Origin: Pelagilacustribacter hypolimneticus
Lineage (GTDB): Bacteria > Pseudomonadota > Alphaproteobacteria > Pelagibacterales > Pelagibacteraceae
Direction: 5' to 3'
Assembly: GCA_965235125.1 (NCBI GenBank)
Contig: CBDDXH010000031.1
Location: forward strand, 1-11,725
DNA: 11,725 nucleotides
Shown: piece after piece, positions 1 to 7,726 of the stretch
Numbering within the stretch: position 1 is the stretch's first letter
Layout of the letters: the number at the start of each line of letters is the position of its first letter
The notes under the pieces: model-generated
Seen by the model: only the letters and a program-made list of their open reading frames with translations
What the model was told of the DNA's origin: nothing
Database searches by the model: none
Position numbers and translations under genes: made by a program

Positions 1-267
1 AATAAAAAAATAAAAAATACGAAAGCTAAATTTGTTTGTAGTTTAACATTTTATTACAATAACAATAAAAAAATTACAACTATTGGAATTGTAGAGGGTA
101 AAATTTCAGATCGCCTTTTGGGCAAAAATGGATTTGGTTATGACCCTATTTTTATTCCAAACGGTTTTTCAATAACTTTTGGGCAGATGAGTAAAAGAAA
201 GAAGATACTTATGGATCATCGTTTTTTAGCTTTTAGAGAATTAAAACGTAAAATTAATATTCTTTAA
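1..267 (+). CDS. rdgB: Non-canonical purine NTP pyrophosphatase RdgB/HAM1 (3' end only)
   Basis: This is the C-terminal 88 codons of RdgB, open from the left window edge in frame 1 and ending at TAA 265-267. The family hydrolyses ITP, XTP and dITP to monophosphates, keeping deaminated purines out of nucleic acids in the cytoplasm. Visible signatures are the family block GKNGFGYDPIF, followed by the pattern TFGQMSKRKK and then MDHRFLAFREL, matching the usual substrate-pocket and C-terminal DHR motifs. The start and N-terminal SxNxxK substrate motif lie outside the window. Its last 14 bases overlap the 3' end of the convergent minus-strand gene, so there is no room for a terminator between them. 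In many alphaproteobacteria rdgB is followed by hemW on the same strand; that gene is not here. Family assignment is confident; nothing can be said of its promoter. Confidence 0.93.
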   Translation, partial: NKKIKNTKAKFVCSLTFYYNNNKKITTIGIVEGKISDRLLGKNGFGYDPIFIPNGFSITFGQMSKRKKILMDHRFLAFRELKRKINIL

Positions 268-1408
268 ATTTATCTTTATCAGTTTTATATATTTTTAATT
301 GTTGAGTAACTTTTTTTTCTTTAAATTCAAATATTCCAATTTTTCCTTTTATTTTTTCTTTAATAAAAAAATCGTTTATACTTTTGATACCTTTATTTTT
401 TTTCCACACATAGTGTATTAAACCTAAAGCATCATAAGCTAAAATGGTAATTTCATCCGGATTAACTCCAAATAAGCTAAAATAATTTTCATTATATTTT
501 TTAAACTGTTTCATATCGACAGATGGAAAATATAAATTTTTAAATGTATTTTCTTTGAAAATATTTTCATCAAACCATTGATTAACTGTAGAAATAAGTA
601 CAGCAGTGTCATCAATATCACTGTAAGCTAGTGATGCTAGAACAGTTTTAAGACTACTGCCGAAATCGATAACAATAACTGAATCAAAATCAACCGCACC
701 TAATGTAAAAAGTCTTTCTAAAATTTCTAATTCTTTCCTAGATTGGTCATCATCCTTTTTCTTTAAAACATTTTTTCTTGTTTCTAAATTATTTTTTCTT
801 TGATTATAATTTGTTAATTTTTCGATTTCACCCGTAATAGTTTGTAGGTCTGGATTATATTTAAACACTTTATAGTCCTTAAGACTGATTAATTTAATTT
901 TTTCATCTATAAATTTTTCATATTCATTTTTAGGATATAAAATTATAGTTTTCTTTCTTTTTTCTTTAATTAAAAGTTGTTCGATAGCAGCAAGTTGAGA
1001 CTCCAAACTTATACCTATATTGATTAAATTGCTGGAAATTTTAGGCTCTTTATTGGATAAAGAAATAAAAATTATATCCTTATATTTTTCTATTTCATTA
1101 AAAGATGAAGATGTCATCGGACCAATAATTACTTTTGCTCCATTATTAATAATGTCCTTAATTGCTAAGTTTAATTTTTTATTGTCATCTGATCCACTAT
1201 CTCTAGGGATAATTATAATTTTATCATTTCCTATTTCGTCTAGCGCTAGCTGAATTGATAATAATAAAGATTCTCCTAGATTTTTATACTCACCCGAAAA
1301 CGGTGCGAGTAAACCAACCTTAAGTTTTCCATCATTTTCATTTGCTAATAGAATCGTATTAAATAATAGGAATATAGATAATAAAAATGTAGTAATGATT
1401 TTAATCAT
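254..1408 (-). CDS. Penicillin-binding protein activator (LpoA-like) / periplasmic binding fold protein
   Basis: This 384-residue secreted protein has the type I periplasmic-binding fold (Peripla_BP_6). Residues 1-22 form a signal peptide with a hydrophobic core, probably cut near LLANEN. The first lobe opens with KVGLLAPFSGEYKNLGES (30-47). GAKVIIGPMTSS (90-101) and AYDALGLIHYV (324-334) are typical of the fold. A lysine/glutamate-rich helical insert (about 200-236, ending LERLFTLG) before FDSVIVI is a feature I recall from alphaproteobacterial PBP activators rather than amino-acid receptors. In E. coli, LpoA stimulates PBP1A from the outer membrane; this protein has neither the lipobox cysteine nor the N-terminal TPR part, so it would be soluble in the periplasm. 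It is divergent from rsmI, as lpoA is in E. coli. Activation of a PBP is inferred from family and synteny; a solute-binding role cannot be excluded. Confidence 0.75.
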   Translation of the reverse strand: MIKIITTFLLSIFLLFNTILLANENDGKLKVGLLAPFSGEYKNLGESLLLSIQLALDEIGNDKIIIIPRDSGSDDNKKLNLAIKDIINNGAKVIIGPMTSSSFNEIEKYKDIIFISLSNKEPKISSNLINIGISLESQLAAIEQLLIKEKRKKTIILYPKNEYEKFIDEKIKLISLKDYKVFKYNPDLQTITGEIEKLTNYNQRKNNLETRKNVLKKKDDDQSRKELEILERLFTLGAVDFDSVIVIDFGSSLKTVLASLAYSDIDDTAVLISTVNQWFDENIFKENTFKNLYFPSVDMKQFKKYNENYFSLFGVNPDEITILAYDALGLIHYVWKKNKGIKSINDFFIKEKIKGKIGIFEFKEKKVTQQLKIYKTDKDKFKEY

Positions 1409-1409
1409 T
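1394..1409. repeat. Perfect inverted repeat between the divergent starts
   Basis: AATGATT (1394-1400) and AATCATT (1403-1409) are perfect 7-base inverted arms around a TT loop, followed by TTTT up to the rsmI start codon at 1414. The element covers the first five codons (MIKII) of the minus-strand PBP-activator gene and sits immediately 5' of rsmI. It could be an operator shared by both genes or an RNA hairpin over both translation starts. The arms resemble Fur-box half-sites (AATGAT/ATCATT), but the spacing is 3 bases too wide. In DNA this AT-rich such repeats also arise by chance. Confidence 0.35.
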
Positions 1410-1413
1410 TTTT

Positions 1414-2256
1414 ATGAACACATTTAATTCTGGATTATATTTAGTGTCGACACCCATTGGTAATCTAGATGATATAACATTAAGATCTTTAGAGGTATTA
1501 AAAAAATCAGACATCATTTTATGTGAAGACACTCGAAGGTCTTTAAAGTTGCTTAATCATTATGAGATTAAAAAAAAATTGTTTTCTTATCATAAGTTTA
1601 ATGAACAAAAAGAATTACAAAAGATTATTGAATATTTAAATGAGGGCAAGATTTTGTCTTTAATTTCTGATGCTGGCACACCAACACTTTCAGACCCAGG
1701 ACTTTTGTTAGTTAAAAAATGTATTGAAAAAAAAATCCCAATTTATCCTTTGCCAGGGCCATCAGCAATAACTGCTGCCGTCTCCGTCTCAGGATTTGAT
1801 GATAAGTTTATTTTTTATGGTTTTTTACCTAAGACTGAAAACGATCTCATTAAAACAATAAATAACTTAAAAGATTTAGACTTTTCTTTAGTGTTTTTTA
1901 TTCCAGCAATTAAAATTAATTTTTATTTAAAATTTTTTAAAGAATATTTTTTTGGTAGAGACATTCTTATCGCTAGGGAAATTAGTAAAATGCATGAAAC
2001 TTTTTATAGAGATAAGATAGCTGCAATTAAACCATTTAAAACGACATTAAAGGGAGAGTTGACTATTGTAATATCAAAAATTTATAATAATGATAAAATA
2101 GTTCCAAATGAAGTAATTATAAATCAAGCAAAAAAGTATCTTGATAAGTATAGTTTAAAAGATGTAGTGGAATTAATATCTAAAAAAGAAAAAATTTCAA
2201 AAAAAAAAGTTTATGAGATTTGTTTACAAATTAAAAATGATAAAAAAAATAATTAG
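1414..2256 (+). CDS. rsmI: 16S rRNA (cytidine(1402)-2'-O)-methyltransferase RsmI
   Basis: RsmI methylates the 2'-OH of C1402 in the ribosomal P site, using S-adenosylmethionine. The 280-residue protein shows the tetrapyrrole-methylase-like fold motifs in order: LYLVSTPIGNLDDITLR (8-24), CEDTRRS (37-43), SDAGTPTLSDPG (85-96, SAM-binding loop), PLPGPSA (112-118), FYGFLP (134-139), and KGELTIVI (213-220). Length and start fit the family, which usually begins a few residues before LYLVATPIGNL. The segment usually reading ESPHR is here I-P-A-I-K (163-167), a divergence from the common form. The lysine-rich C-terminal helical region (from about 230) is also typical. No Shine-Dalgarno sequence precedes the ATG; upstream bases are a T-run. 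The gene is divergent from the PBP activator and overlaps dolP by 20 bases, so the two are probably co-transcribed and translationally coupled. Confidence 0.95.
   Translation: MNTFNSGLYLVSTPIGNLDDITLRSLEVLKKSDIILCEDTRRSLKLLNHYEIKKKLFSYHKFNEQKELQKIIEYLNEGKILSLISDAGTPTLSDPGLLLVKKCIEKKIPIYPLPGPSAITAAVSVSGFDDKFIFYGFLPKTENDLIKTINNLKDLDFSLVFFIPAIKINFYLKFFKEYFFGRDILIAREISKMHETFYRDKIAAIKPFKTTLKGELTIVISKIYNNDKIVPNEVIINQAKKYLDKYSLKDVVELISKKEKISKKKVYEICLQIKNDKKNN
1434..1463 (-). promoter_or_regulatory. Candidate sigma-70 promoter for the PBP-activator gene, inside rsmI
   Basis: On the minus strand, a perfect TATAAT -10 box (1434-1439) is preceded by TTACCA (1458-1463, 4 of 6 matches to TTGACA) with an 18-base spacer. 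Transcription would start near 1427, giving a leader of about 18 bases before the ATG at 1408. The element lies entirely inside the first 17 codons of rsmI, which is expected because the two start codons are only 5 bases apart. AT-rich sequence yields many chance matches, so support is moderate. Confidence 0.42.
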
Positions 2257-2827
2257 TTTTGCTCTTCTATTTTTTATCCTAACGAATTGTGTTGGAAATA
2301 ATATTAGCACTTTTGGACAAGGAGTAAGTATTGGTTTAGATCCAAGGACATTAGGCATGCAAATTGATGACACTTTGATGCAAAAAAATTTAGTTGCTAG
2401 AATGGCATTAACTGAAAAAAAATATTTTTTATTTATTCAAGTTGAAATTCTAGATGGTAGAATATTTTTAAGCGGTAAAGTAGATGAGCCAGAAGAAAAA
2501 ATTAAAATTACTAAATTAGCATGGGAAACAAAAGGCGTAAGATCGGTAAACAATGCCATTACAATTAAAGGTCAATCTAATTTTAAAAGTAGTGCTCAAG
2601 ACATTTTAATAACTTCACAGTTGAGAACTGCTTTAGTTTTTAACAAATTAGTTAAATCTAATAATTATACCTTAGAGACCATTAATCAAAATATTTATAT
2701 TTTTGGTATTGCTAGTAAAGATGAAGAAAAAAAAGAAGTTATAGAGCAGGCAAAAAAAATTAAAAATATGAAACAAGTTATACCCGTTATTTATTTAGTC
2801 TCCGAACTTAGTAGAAATAAAAGTTAA
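2237..2827 (+). CDS. dolP: Two-BON-domain outer-membrane lipoprotein, DolP (YraP)-like
   Basis: This 196-residue lipoprotein has a short signal sequence (MIKKIISFALLFFILTN) ending in a lipobox-like LTNC with Cys18; asparagine at -1 is unusual but tolerated. The residue after Cys is valine, so Lol sorting to the outer membrane is expected. DPRTLGMQIDD (35-45) matches the DPRSVGTQVDD block of E. coli DolP. Two BON domains follow (about 43-112 and 122-190), each with the conserved glycine (G80 in FLSG, G157 in IFG); LVKSNN in domain 2 also resembles DolP. E. coli DolP binds anionic phospholipid at division sites and supports envelope integrity and amidase activation; the same role is inferred here. 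I prefer the ATG at 2237 to the one at 2213 because it gives a normal signal peptide. Its stop overlaps the maeB stop in the shared TTAA at 2824-2827. Confidence 0.82.
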   Translation: MIKKIISFALLFFILTNCVGNNISTFGQGVSIGLDPRTLGMQIDDTLMQKNLVARMALTEKKYFLFIQVEILDGRIFLSGKVDEPEEKIKITKLAWETKGVRSVNNAITIKGQSNFKSSAQDILITSQLRTALVFNKLVKSNNYTLETINQNIYIFGIASKDEEKKEVIEQAKKIKNMKQVIPVIYLVSELSRNKS

Positions 2828-5106
2828 TTTTTATAATTAATTACCTCAGAAGAATAAGCGGCAATAGAAGCTAGATTTAAAATATCAGCGGTAGAAGATC
2901 TTAAAGGTGCAATCTCGATGGGAAGATTTAAACCTATTAATAACGGGCCAATTAATTTTGCTCCACCAAATGTTTTCATTAGTTTCACAGATATAGATGC
3001 ACTATGAAGTGCAGGCATGATTAAAACATTTGCGTTACCAACAATTTTTGAGAAAGGGTAAGTTTCTTTGTATTCAGGATTTAAAGCTACATCAGGCTGC
3101 ATTTCCCCGTCATAATCAAAATCTATTTTTTTAGTTTTCATTAATTCCATGGCTTCTCTTACATGTTTTGTTCTCTCTGTTGCAGGTTTACCAAAAGTTG
3201 AATGAGACAGGAAAGCAACTTTAGGTTCAAAACCTAATAATCTCGCTACTCTAGCACTTGAAATTGCTATTTGGGTAAGTTGTTCTGCTGTTGGGTTGTC
3301 ATGAACATTGGTGTCAGATACAAAAACAGTTTTTCCTCTTGAAACTAACATTGTTAGACCAAATATTATTTCTCCTGGTCTAGCATCAACTACTTTGTTT
3401 AATTTTTCCATTGTTGCCGCATGGTGCCTAGTAGCACCGGTAACCATAGCATCAGCATCCCCGCAGGCTACCATACATGAGCCCCACGTTACTCTGTCAT
3501 TTCTAACTAAATAATCACACTCTCTTTCCAGCATCCCGCTTCTCTGAAGTTTTTCGTATAAGTACTTTGTATATTTTTCTCTTTTTTGATTGTCTTTTGA
3601 GCTAATAATTTCAATGTCAAAATTTTCATCTAAACCAATATTTTTTAATTGTTCTTTAACTTTTTCTTCTTTTCCAATTAAAATAGGTATTCCTAATTTA
3701 CTATTTTTAAACGCAACAGCTGCCTTTAAAATATTAGAATCTTCCCCTTCTGCAAATACGACTCTTTTTTGAGATTTTTTAATTTGAGCATTTATACTTT
3801 GCATAATATTCATTGAAGGATCTAATCTTCTAGATAATTCCTCTTTATATTTTTCTAAATTATTAATTTTTTTTCTAGCAACCCCTGTCTTCATCGCAGC
3901 TTCCGCAACTGCTGCTGGAATTACGCTGATTAGTCTTGGATCAAACGTTGAAGGAATTATATATTCTTTTCCATATCTTGGTCTTTCTCCACCATAAGCA
4001 GCAATAACTTCATCTGGAACTTCTTCTCTAGCTAATTTAGCAATAGCCTTTGCAGCGGCCATTTTCATTTCTTCATTAATTTCTTTTGCTCTAACATCAA
4101 GTGCGCCTCTAAAAATATATGGAAAACCGATAAGGTTATTAACTTGATTAGGGTAATCAGATCTTCCCGTTGCAACAATAGCATCTGACCTGACCTCATC
4201 TATTAATTCTGGTTTAATTTCAGGATCTGGGTTAGCGCACGCAAAAATAATAGGATTCTTGTTCATTGATTTAATCATGTCTTTTGTGACCACATCTTTT
4301 GCAGACAAGCCTAAAAAAACATCAGCACCATTCATGGCTTCCGCAAGTGTTCTTAACTTAGTTTCAACAGCATGAGCAGATTTAAATTGATTAACTTTTT
4401 CTCTACCTTTGTATATTATTCCCGTTTTATCACACATAATAACATTTTCATTTTTTGCACCAGAAAGTTTAAATAAATTTGCACAAGCAATTGCAGAGGC
4501 ACCCGCTCCATTAATAACAATTTTTATCTCGTTAATTTTTTTTTTAGAAATATCCAAAGCGTTAATAAGCGCTGCGGTTGTTATGATTGCTGTACCATGC
4601 TGATCGTCATGAAAAACTGGAATATCTAATAATTCTTTCAGTTTTTGTTCAATGATGAAACAATCTGGTGCAGCAATATCTTCCAAGTTAATTCCACCAA
4701 AAGTATTTGCTATATTTTTTATAGTATTAATAATTTCATTTGAATCCGAGCTATCAACCTCAATATCTATGGAGTCTATATCTGCAAATCTTTTAAACAA
4801 AACTGATTTGCCTTCCATTACAGGTTTTGATGCTAATGCGCCTAGATTTCCAAGACCTAAAATTGCAGAGCCGTTGCTAATTACTGCAACTAAGTTTCCT
4901 TTACTAGTATAGTCATATGCTGTCTCTGGATTTTTTGCGATTTCTTTGACTGGAACCGCTACGCCTGGTGAATAAGCTAGAGACAAGTCTCTTTTTGTTA
5001 TTAAAGGTTTTGAAGAATTTATCTCAATTTTGCCAGACTTACCCTGTGTATGGAAGTCTAATGCCTCTTTATCTGAGTAATGATCAATTTTAGATTTTTT
5101 TGTCAT
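2824..5106 (-). CDS. maeB: NADP-dependent malic enzyme with C-terminal phosphotransacetylase-like domain
   Basis: This 760-residue enzyme decarboxylates malate to pyruvate with reduction of NAD(P)+, linking the TCA cycle to pyruvate/acetyl-CoA and NADPH supply in the cytoplasm. The malic N-terminal domain (about 20-160) includes YSPGVAVPV (45-53, catalytic Tyr) and the lysine-bearing MEGKSVLFKRFADID. FHDDQHGTA (165-173) is the metal/substrate signature, and GAGASAIACA (200-209) is the Rossmann loop. The phosphate acetyl/butyryltransferase-like domain covers about 440-757, with VTGATRHH and the late SSTADILNLASIAAYS. In characterised long bacterial malic enzymes this domain is regulatory (acetyl-CoA inhibition) and has no transacetylase activity; the same is inferred here. 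The length fits the MaeB class (about 750-770). The gene stands alone on its strand, 67 bases from divergent murJ, and its stop overlaps that of dolP. Confidence 0.96.
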   Translation of the reverse strand: MTKKSKIDHYSDKEALDFHTQGKSGKIEINSSKPLITKRDLSLAYSPGVAVPVKEIAKNPETAYDYTSKGNLVAVISNGSAILGLGNLGALASKPVMEGKSVLFKRFADIDSIDIEVDSSDSNEIINTIKNIANTFGGINLEDIAAPDCFIIEQKLKELLDIPVFHDDQHGTAIITTAALINALDISKKKINEIKIVINGAGASAIACANLFKLSGAKNENVIMCDKTGIIYKGREKVNQFKSAHAVETKLRTLAEAMNGADVFLGLSAKDVVTKDMIKSMNKNPIIFACANPDPEIKPELIDEVRSDAIVATGRSDYPNQVNNLIGFPYIFRGALDVRAKEINEEMKMAAAKAIAKLAREEVPDEVIAAYGGERPRYGKEYIIPSTFDPRLISVIPAAVAEAAMKTGVARKKINNLEKYKEELSRRLDPSMNIMQSINAQIKKSQKRVVFAEGEDSNILKAAVAFKNSKLGIPILIGKEEKVKEQLKNIGLDENFDIEIISSKDNQKREKYTKYLYEKLQRSGMLERECDYLVRNDRVTWGSCMVACGDADAMVTGATRHHAATMEKLNKVVDARPGEIIFGLTMLVSRGKTVFVSDTNVHDNPTAEQLTQIAISSARVARLLGFEPKVAFLSHSTFGKPATERTKHVREAMELMKTKKIDFDYDGEMQPDVALNPEYKETYPFSKIVGNANVLIMPALHSASISVKLMKTFGGAKLIGPLLIGLNLPIEIAPLRSSTADILNLASIAAYSSEVINYKN

Positions 5107-5129
5107 AAAAATTTAGTATGTAATATAAA
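5100..5129 (+). promoter_or_regulatory. Candidate promoter for the murJ-trpS-nfu-bax run
   Basis: TTGTCA (5100-5105, 5 of 6 to TTGACA) and TATAAA (5124-5129, 5 of 6 to TATAAT) are separated by 18 bases. Transcription would begin near 5136, leaving a leader of about 38 bases before murJ. The -35 box covers the maeB start codon on the other strand. This lies in and beside the 67-base divergent gap (5107-5173), the largest non-coding space in the window, which must also hold the maeB promoter. I found no convincing -35/-10 pair for maeB. An A/T-only inverted repeat (TATATT-AAA-AATATA, 5160-5174) abuts the murJ start and may be chance. Confidence 0.35.
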
Positions 5130-5173
5130 AAAGGCAAAATCATCACTAATTTAATTTTTTATATTAAAAATAT

Positions 5174-6700
5174 ATGAACTTATTAGCCTCTACTTCTGTT
5201 TTTAGCTTTTACACTTTAGTAAGCCGACTACTAGGTTACGTAAGAGATATACTGATAGCTTTTTTTTTAGGAGCATCAATCTATGCCGATGCTTTTTTCG
5301 TTGCTTTCAGATTACCTAATGTTTTTAGAAGATTATTTGCTGAGGGAGTTTTTAATGCTGCTTTTATTCCAAGTTATCTAGAAGCAAAATTAAATAATGA
5401 AACTGAAGGAAAAAAATTTGCAGATAATATTCTGAATTTATTAGTAATAGTTTTATTGGTTATAATTTTTTTAGTAGAAATTTTTACACCAACTATCGTT
5501 TATCTTATAGCGCCAGGGTTTATTGAAGATAGAGGTAAATTTGATTTAGCAGTAGAGCTTACAAGAATAACTTTTCCTTTTTTATTTTTTGTAAGTTTAT
5601 CTTCTTTTTTTTCAGGAATACTAAATACAAATAATAAATTTGCTGCCGCCGCCGCGGCACCCATAATATTAAATATTTTTTTAATTTTAAGTTTAATTAT
5701 TTCTTATTTTTTTGGTTTAAATTTTGAAGTCAATTTATCTTATGCCGTATCTTTAGCAGGTTTATTCCAGCTTATATTTTTAATTTTTTTTACAAAAAAT
5801 TATTATAAACCATCAATTAATTTTAAAATTATAATCAACTCAAAAATAAAATTTTTTCTAAAAAAATTATTACCAAGTATTTTTTCCTCAGGAGTTACTC
5901 AAATTAATATTTTTATTGGCACTATTATTGCTTCATTTGAAACAGGAGCCGTTTCCTATTTATATTATGCTGACAGGATTTATCAAATAAACCTAGCAAT
6001 AGCAGGGATCGCAATTGGAACTGTTGCACTTCCTGAATTATCAAAAAATATAAAAATAGGAAATATCAGCGATGCTATGCGTATTCAAAATAAATCTTTA
6101 GAACTATGTTTGCTTCTCTCATTACCCGCGTGCTTTGGATTAGTAATAGCTTCAGAAGAAATATCTGGTGCACTTTTTGGTTATGGCTCGTTCAGTGAGG
6201 AAAATGTTGTTTTAACAGCTAAAGCTTTGAAATATTTTGGATTTGGAGTTCCTTCATTTGCTTTAATTAAATTACTTTCAAACTTTTTATTCGCAAGAGA
6301 TAATACAAAGGTTCCATTTTATATTTCAACATTTATTGTTTTTTTAAATATTATAATATCTATTTCTTATTTTAAAGAAATTGGCTTTGTCATTATTCCA
6401 ATTGCTACATCGTTATCTACATGGATTGGAGTTATAATTTATATAATCTTATTAATTAAATATAAGTATTTTAGTTTTGAATCAGCTTTCTTTATTAATC
6501 TAATAAAAATAGGCATTTCTTTAGTAATTATGGTTACAGCTCTTTATTTTTCTATAAACTTTTTTGAGGATAAACTTATTTATAGTAATTATTACAAATC
6601 AATTTATCTTATAATGATTATAAGTTTATGTGCTGGAATCTATTTAATTTTAACACGCTTTTTAGGAGTACTTAATATAAAAAATTTTAAAATAAATTAA
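5174..6700 (+). CDS. murJ: Lipid II flippase MurJ (MviN)
   Basis: MurJ moves the peptidoglycan precursor lipid II from the inner to the outer face of the cytoplasmic membrane. The 508-residue protein is hydrophobic throughout, with alternating membrane helices consistent with the 14-helix MOP-superfamily fold. The N-terminal signatures SRLLGYVRD (17-25) and FRLPNVFRRLFAEG (45-58) are intact. Residues important in E. coli MurJ are present at matching places: Arg18, Arg24, Asp39, Arg52, and the Arg of YADR at 268. KFAAAAAAP (155-163) corresponds to the conserved region before helix 5; its Ala codons make a small GC-rich island in an otherwise AT-rich gene. Length is typical (about 510). It is the first gene of a co-directional run, with trpS starting 3 bases after its stop, so co-transcription is likely. 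Confidence 0.97.
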   Translation: MNLLASTSVFSFYTLVSRLLGYVRDILIAFFLGASIYADAFFVAFRLPNVFRRLFAEGVFNAAFIPSYLEAKLNNETEGKKFADNILNLLVIVLLVIIFLVEIFTPTIVYLIAPGFIEDRGKFDLAVELTRITFPFLFFVSLSSFFSGILNTNNKFAAAAAAPIILNIFLILSLIISYFFGLNFEVNLSYAVSLAGLFQLIFLIFFTKNYYKPSINFKIIINSKIKFFLKKLLPSIFSSGVTQINIFIGTIIASFETGAVSYLYYADRIYQINLAIAGIAIGTVALPELSKNIKIGNISDAMRIQNKSLELCLLLSLPACFGLVIASEEISGALFGYGSFSEENVVLTAKALKYFGFGVPSFALIKLLSNFLFARDNTKVPFYISTFIVFLNIIISISYFKEIGFVIIPIATSLSTWIGVIIYIILLIKYKYFSFESAFFINLIKIGISLVIMVTALYFSINFFEDKLIYSNYYKSIYLIMIISLCAGIYLILTRFLGVLNIKNFKIN

Positions 6701-6703
6701 AAA

Positions 6704-7705
6704 ATGAATAAAAAAAAATTAGTTTTTTCTGGCGTGCAACCTACTGGAAATTTGCATTTAGGTAATTATTTAGGAGCTTTAAAAAATTTTGTGAATCTTC
6801 AAAGTAAGGAAGAATGTATTTACTGCGTGGTTGATTTGCACGCTATTACAGTTTTTCAAGATCCTAAAGAATTAAAAAATAATATTTTAGAGACTGTAGC
6901 AGGTTTTTTGGCCGCTGGACTTGATCATAAAAAAAGTATTATTTTTAATCAGTCTTCTGTAAGTGGTCATGCCGAACTTGCTTGGATTTTAAATTGTGTT
7001 TCTCGGGTTGGTTGGCTTAATAGAATGACTCAATTTAAAGATAAAGTAGGAAAAGATAAAGAGAAAGCAAGTGTAGGTCTCTACATATATCCAAATTTAA
7101 TGGCAGCAGATATTTTATTATATAAATCAACTCATGTGCCAGTTGGAGCCGATCAGAAACAACACTTAGAATTATGTAGAGATATTGCTCAAAAATTTAA
7201 TAGTGATTTTAAGATAGATTTTTTTCCCATACCAGAACCTTTAATACAGGAAAATATTTCTCGGATTATGAGCTTAAGAGACGGAACTAAGAAGATGAGT
7301 AAATCTGATGAATCAAATTATTCAAGAATTGATTTAAAAGATTCTGCTGATGAGATTATAAAAAAAGTTAAAAAAGCAAAATCAGATACATTTTCAATAC
7401 CGGAAAGCATTAAAGCACTAACAGAGAAACCCGAGGCATTGAATTTGATCACTATCTACTCAAGTATGACCAACCGGTCATTAGATCAAACTCTTAATGA
7501 AGTTAAAGGAAAGGAATATTCGTATTTAAAAAATAAATTATCAGAAGTTTTAGTTGAAGTCATCTGCCCTATTGGTAAAGAAATTAAAAAATTATTAGAA
7601 GACAAAAGTTTTTTAGAAAAGATTTTAAAACAGGGCACTGAAAAAGCTATAGCTATAGCCGAAAGCAACCTTAAAGAAATTAAAAATATTGTAGGTTTTT
7701 TTTAA
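6704..7705 (+). CDS. trpS: Tryptophan--tRNA ligase
   Basis: This class I aminoacyl-tRNA synthetase charges tRNA-Trp with tryptophan using ATP. The 333-residue length is usual. The HIGH-type signature is PTGNLHLGNYLGA (13-25) and the KMSKS loop is KKMSKSDESN (196-205). Family-specific blocks include WLNRMTQFKDK (104-114), IYPNLMAADILLY (128-140) and VPVGADQKQHLEL (146-158), the last contributing to tryptophan recognition and the dimer region. All catalytic elements look intact. The ATG follows the murJ stop by 3 bases with only an A-run upstream, so translation probably depends on coupling or an unstructured leader rather than a Shine-Dalgarno site. murJ-trpS adjacency is common in alphaproteobacteria. 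Confidence 0.97.
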   Translation: MNKKKLVFSGVQPTGNLHLGNYLGALKNFVNLQSKEECIYCVVDLHAITVFQDPKELKNNILETVAGFLAAGLDHKKSIIFNQSSVSGHAELAWILNCVSRVGWLNRMTQFKDKVGKDKEKASVGLYIYPNLMAADILLYKSTHVPVGADQKQHLELCRDIAQKFNSDFKIDFFPIPEPLIQENISRIMSLRDGTKKMSKSDESNYSRIDLKDSADEIIKKVKKAKSDTFSIPESIKALTEKPEALNLITIYSSMTNRSLDQTLNEVKGKEYSYLKNKLSEVLVEVICPIGKEIKKLLEDKSFLEKILKQGTEKAIAIAESNLKEIKNIVGFF

Positions 7706-7712
7706 ATAAAAG

Positions 7713-7721
7713 TGCTATAAA
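7713..7721 (+). promoter_or_regulatory. Candidate extended -10 promoter giving a leaderless nfu mRNA
   Basis: TGCTATAAA fits the extended -10 pattern TGnTATAAT with one mismatch. Its distance to the nfu ATG at 7727 places the expected transcription start at or within a base or two of the start codon, predicting a leaderless message. No good -35 box is visible, which extended -10 promoters can tolerate. It would allow nfu and the downstream glucosaminidase gene to be expressed apart from murJ-trpS. The 21-base gap between trpS and nfu holds nothing else that I can see. Confidence 0.33.
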
Positions 7722-7726
7722 TTGCC

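Noticed and set aside
1020..1253. 77-codon plus-strand frame antisense to the PBP activator
   Set aside because: Hydrophobic translation mirrors the opposite-strand codons; the minus-strand gene has clear family motifs throughout this interval.
1394..1409. Fur box over the rsmI/PBP-activator starts
   Set aside because: The half-sites AATGAT and ATCATT are present, but the spacer is 4 bases rather than 1, and neither gene is an expected Fur target. Kept only as an inverted repeat of unknown role.
2213..2239. Longer dolP start at ATG 2213
   Set aside because: It would add MRFVYKLK before the signal peptide and increase overlap with rsmI; the ATG at 2237 gives a typical lipoprotein signal.
3308..4912. 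Several plus-strand open frames of 60-86 codons antisense to maeB
   Set aside because: Their translations have no recognisable family motifs and they lie wholly within the well-conserved maeB coding sequence; they are shadow frames.
2824..5106. Separate pta gene fused to or adjoining maeB
   Set aside because: The phosphotransacetylase-like part is in one uninterrupted frame with the malic enzyme, the standard architecture of long MaeB proteins, so it is not a novel fusion.
5642..5659. GC-rich GCC/GCG run with the palindrome GCCGCGGC in a very AT-rich region
   Set aside because: It encodes the six-alanine stretch of MurJ (KFAAAAAAP) at a place where the family is alanine-rich, so coding constraint explains it.
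7645..7659. Short tandem GCTATA repeat and palindrome AGCTATAGCT
   Set aside because: It lies in trpS, in frame, encoding K-A-I-A-I-A-E of a C-terminal helix; two copies only and no sign of a regulatory role.
7691..7710. Intrinsic terminator after trpS
   Set aside because: There is a T-run at the trpS stop, but no GC-containing stem precedes it and the run encodes the terminal Gly-Phe-Phe.
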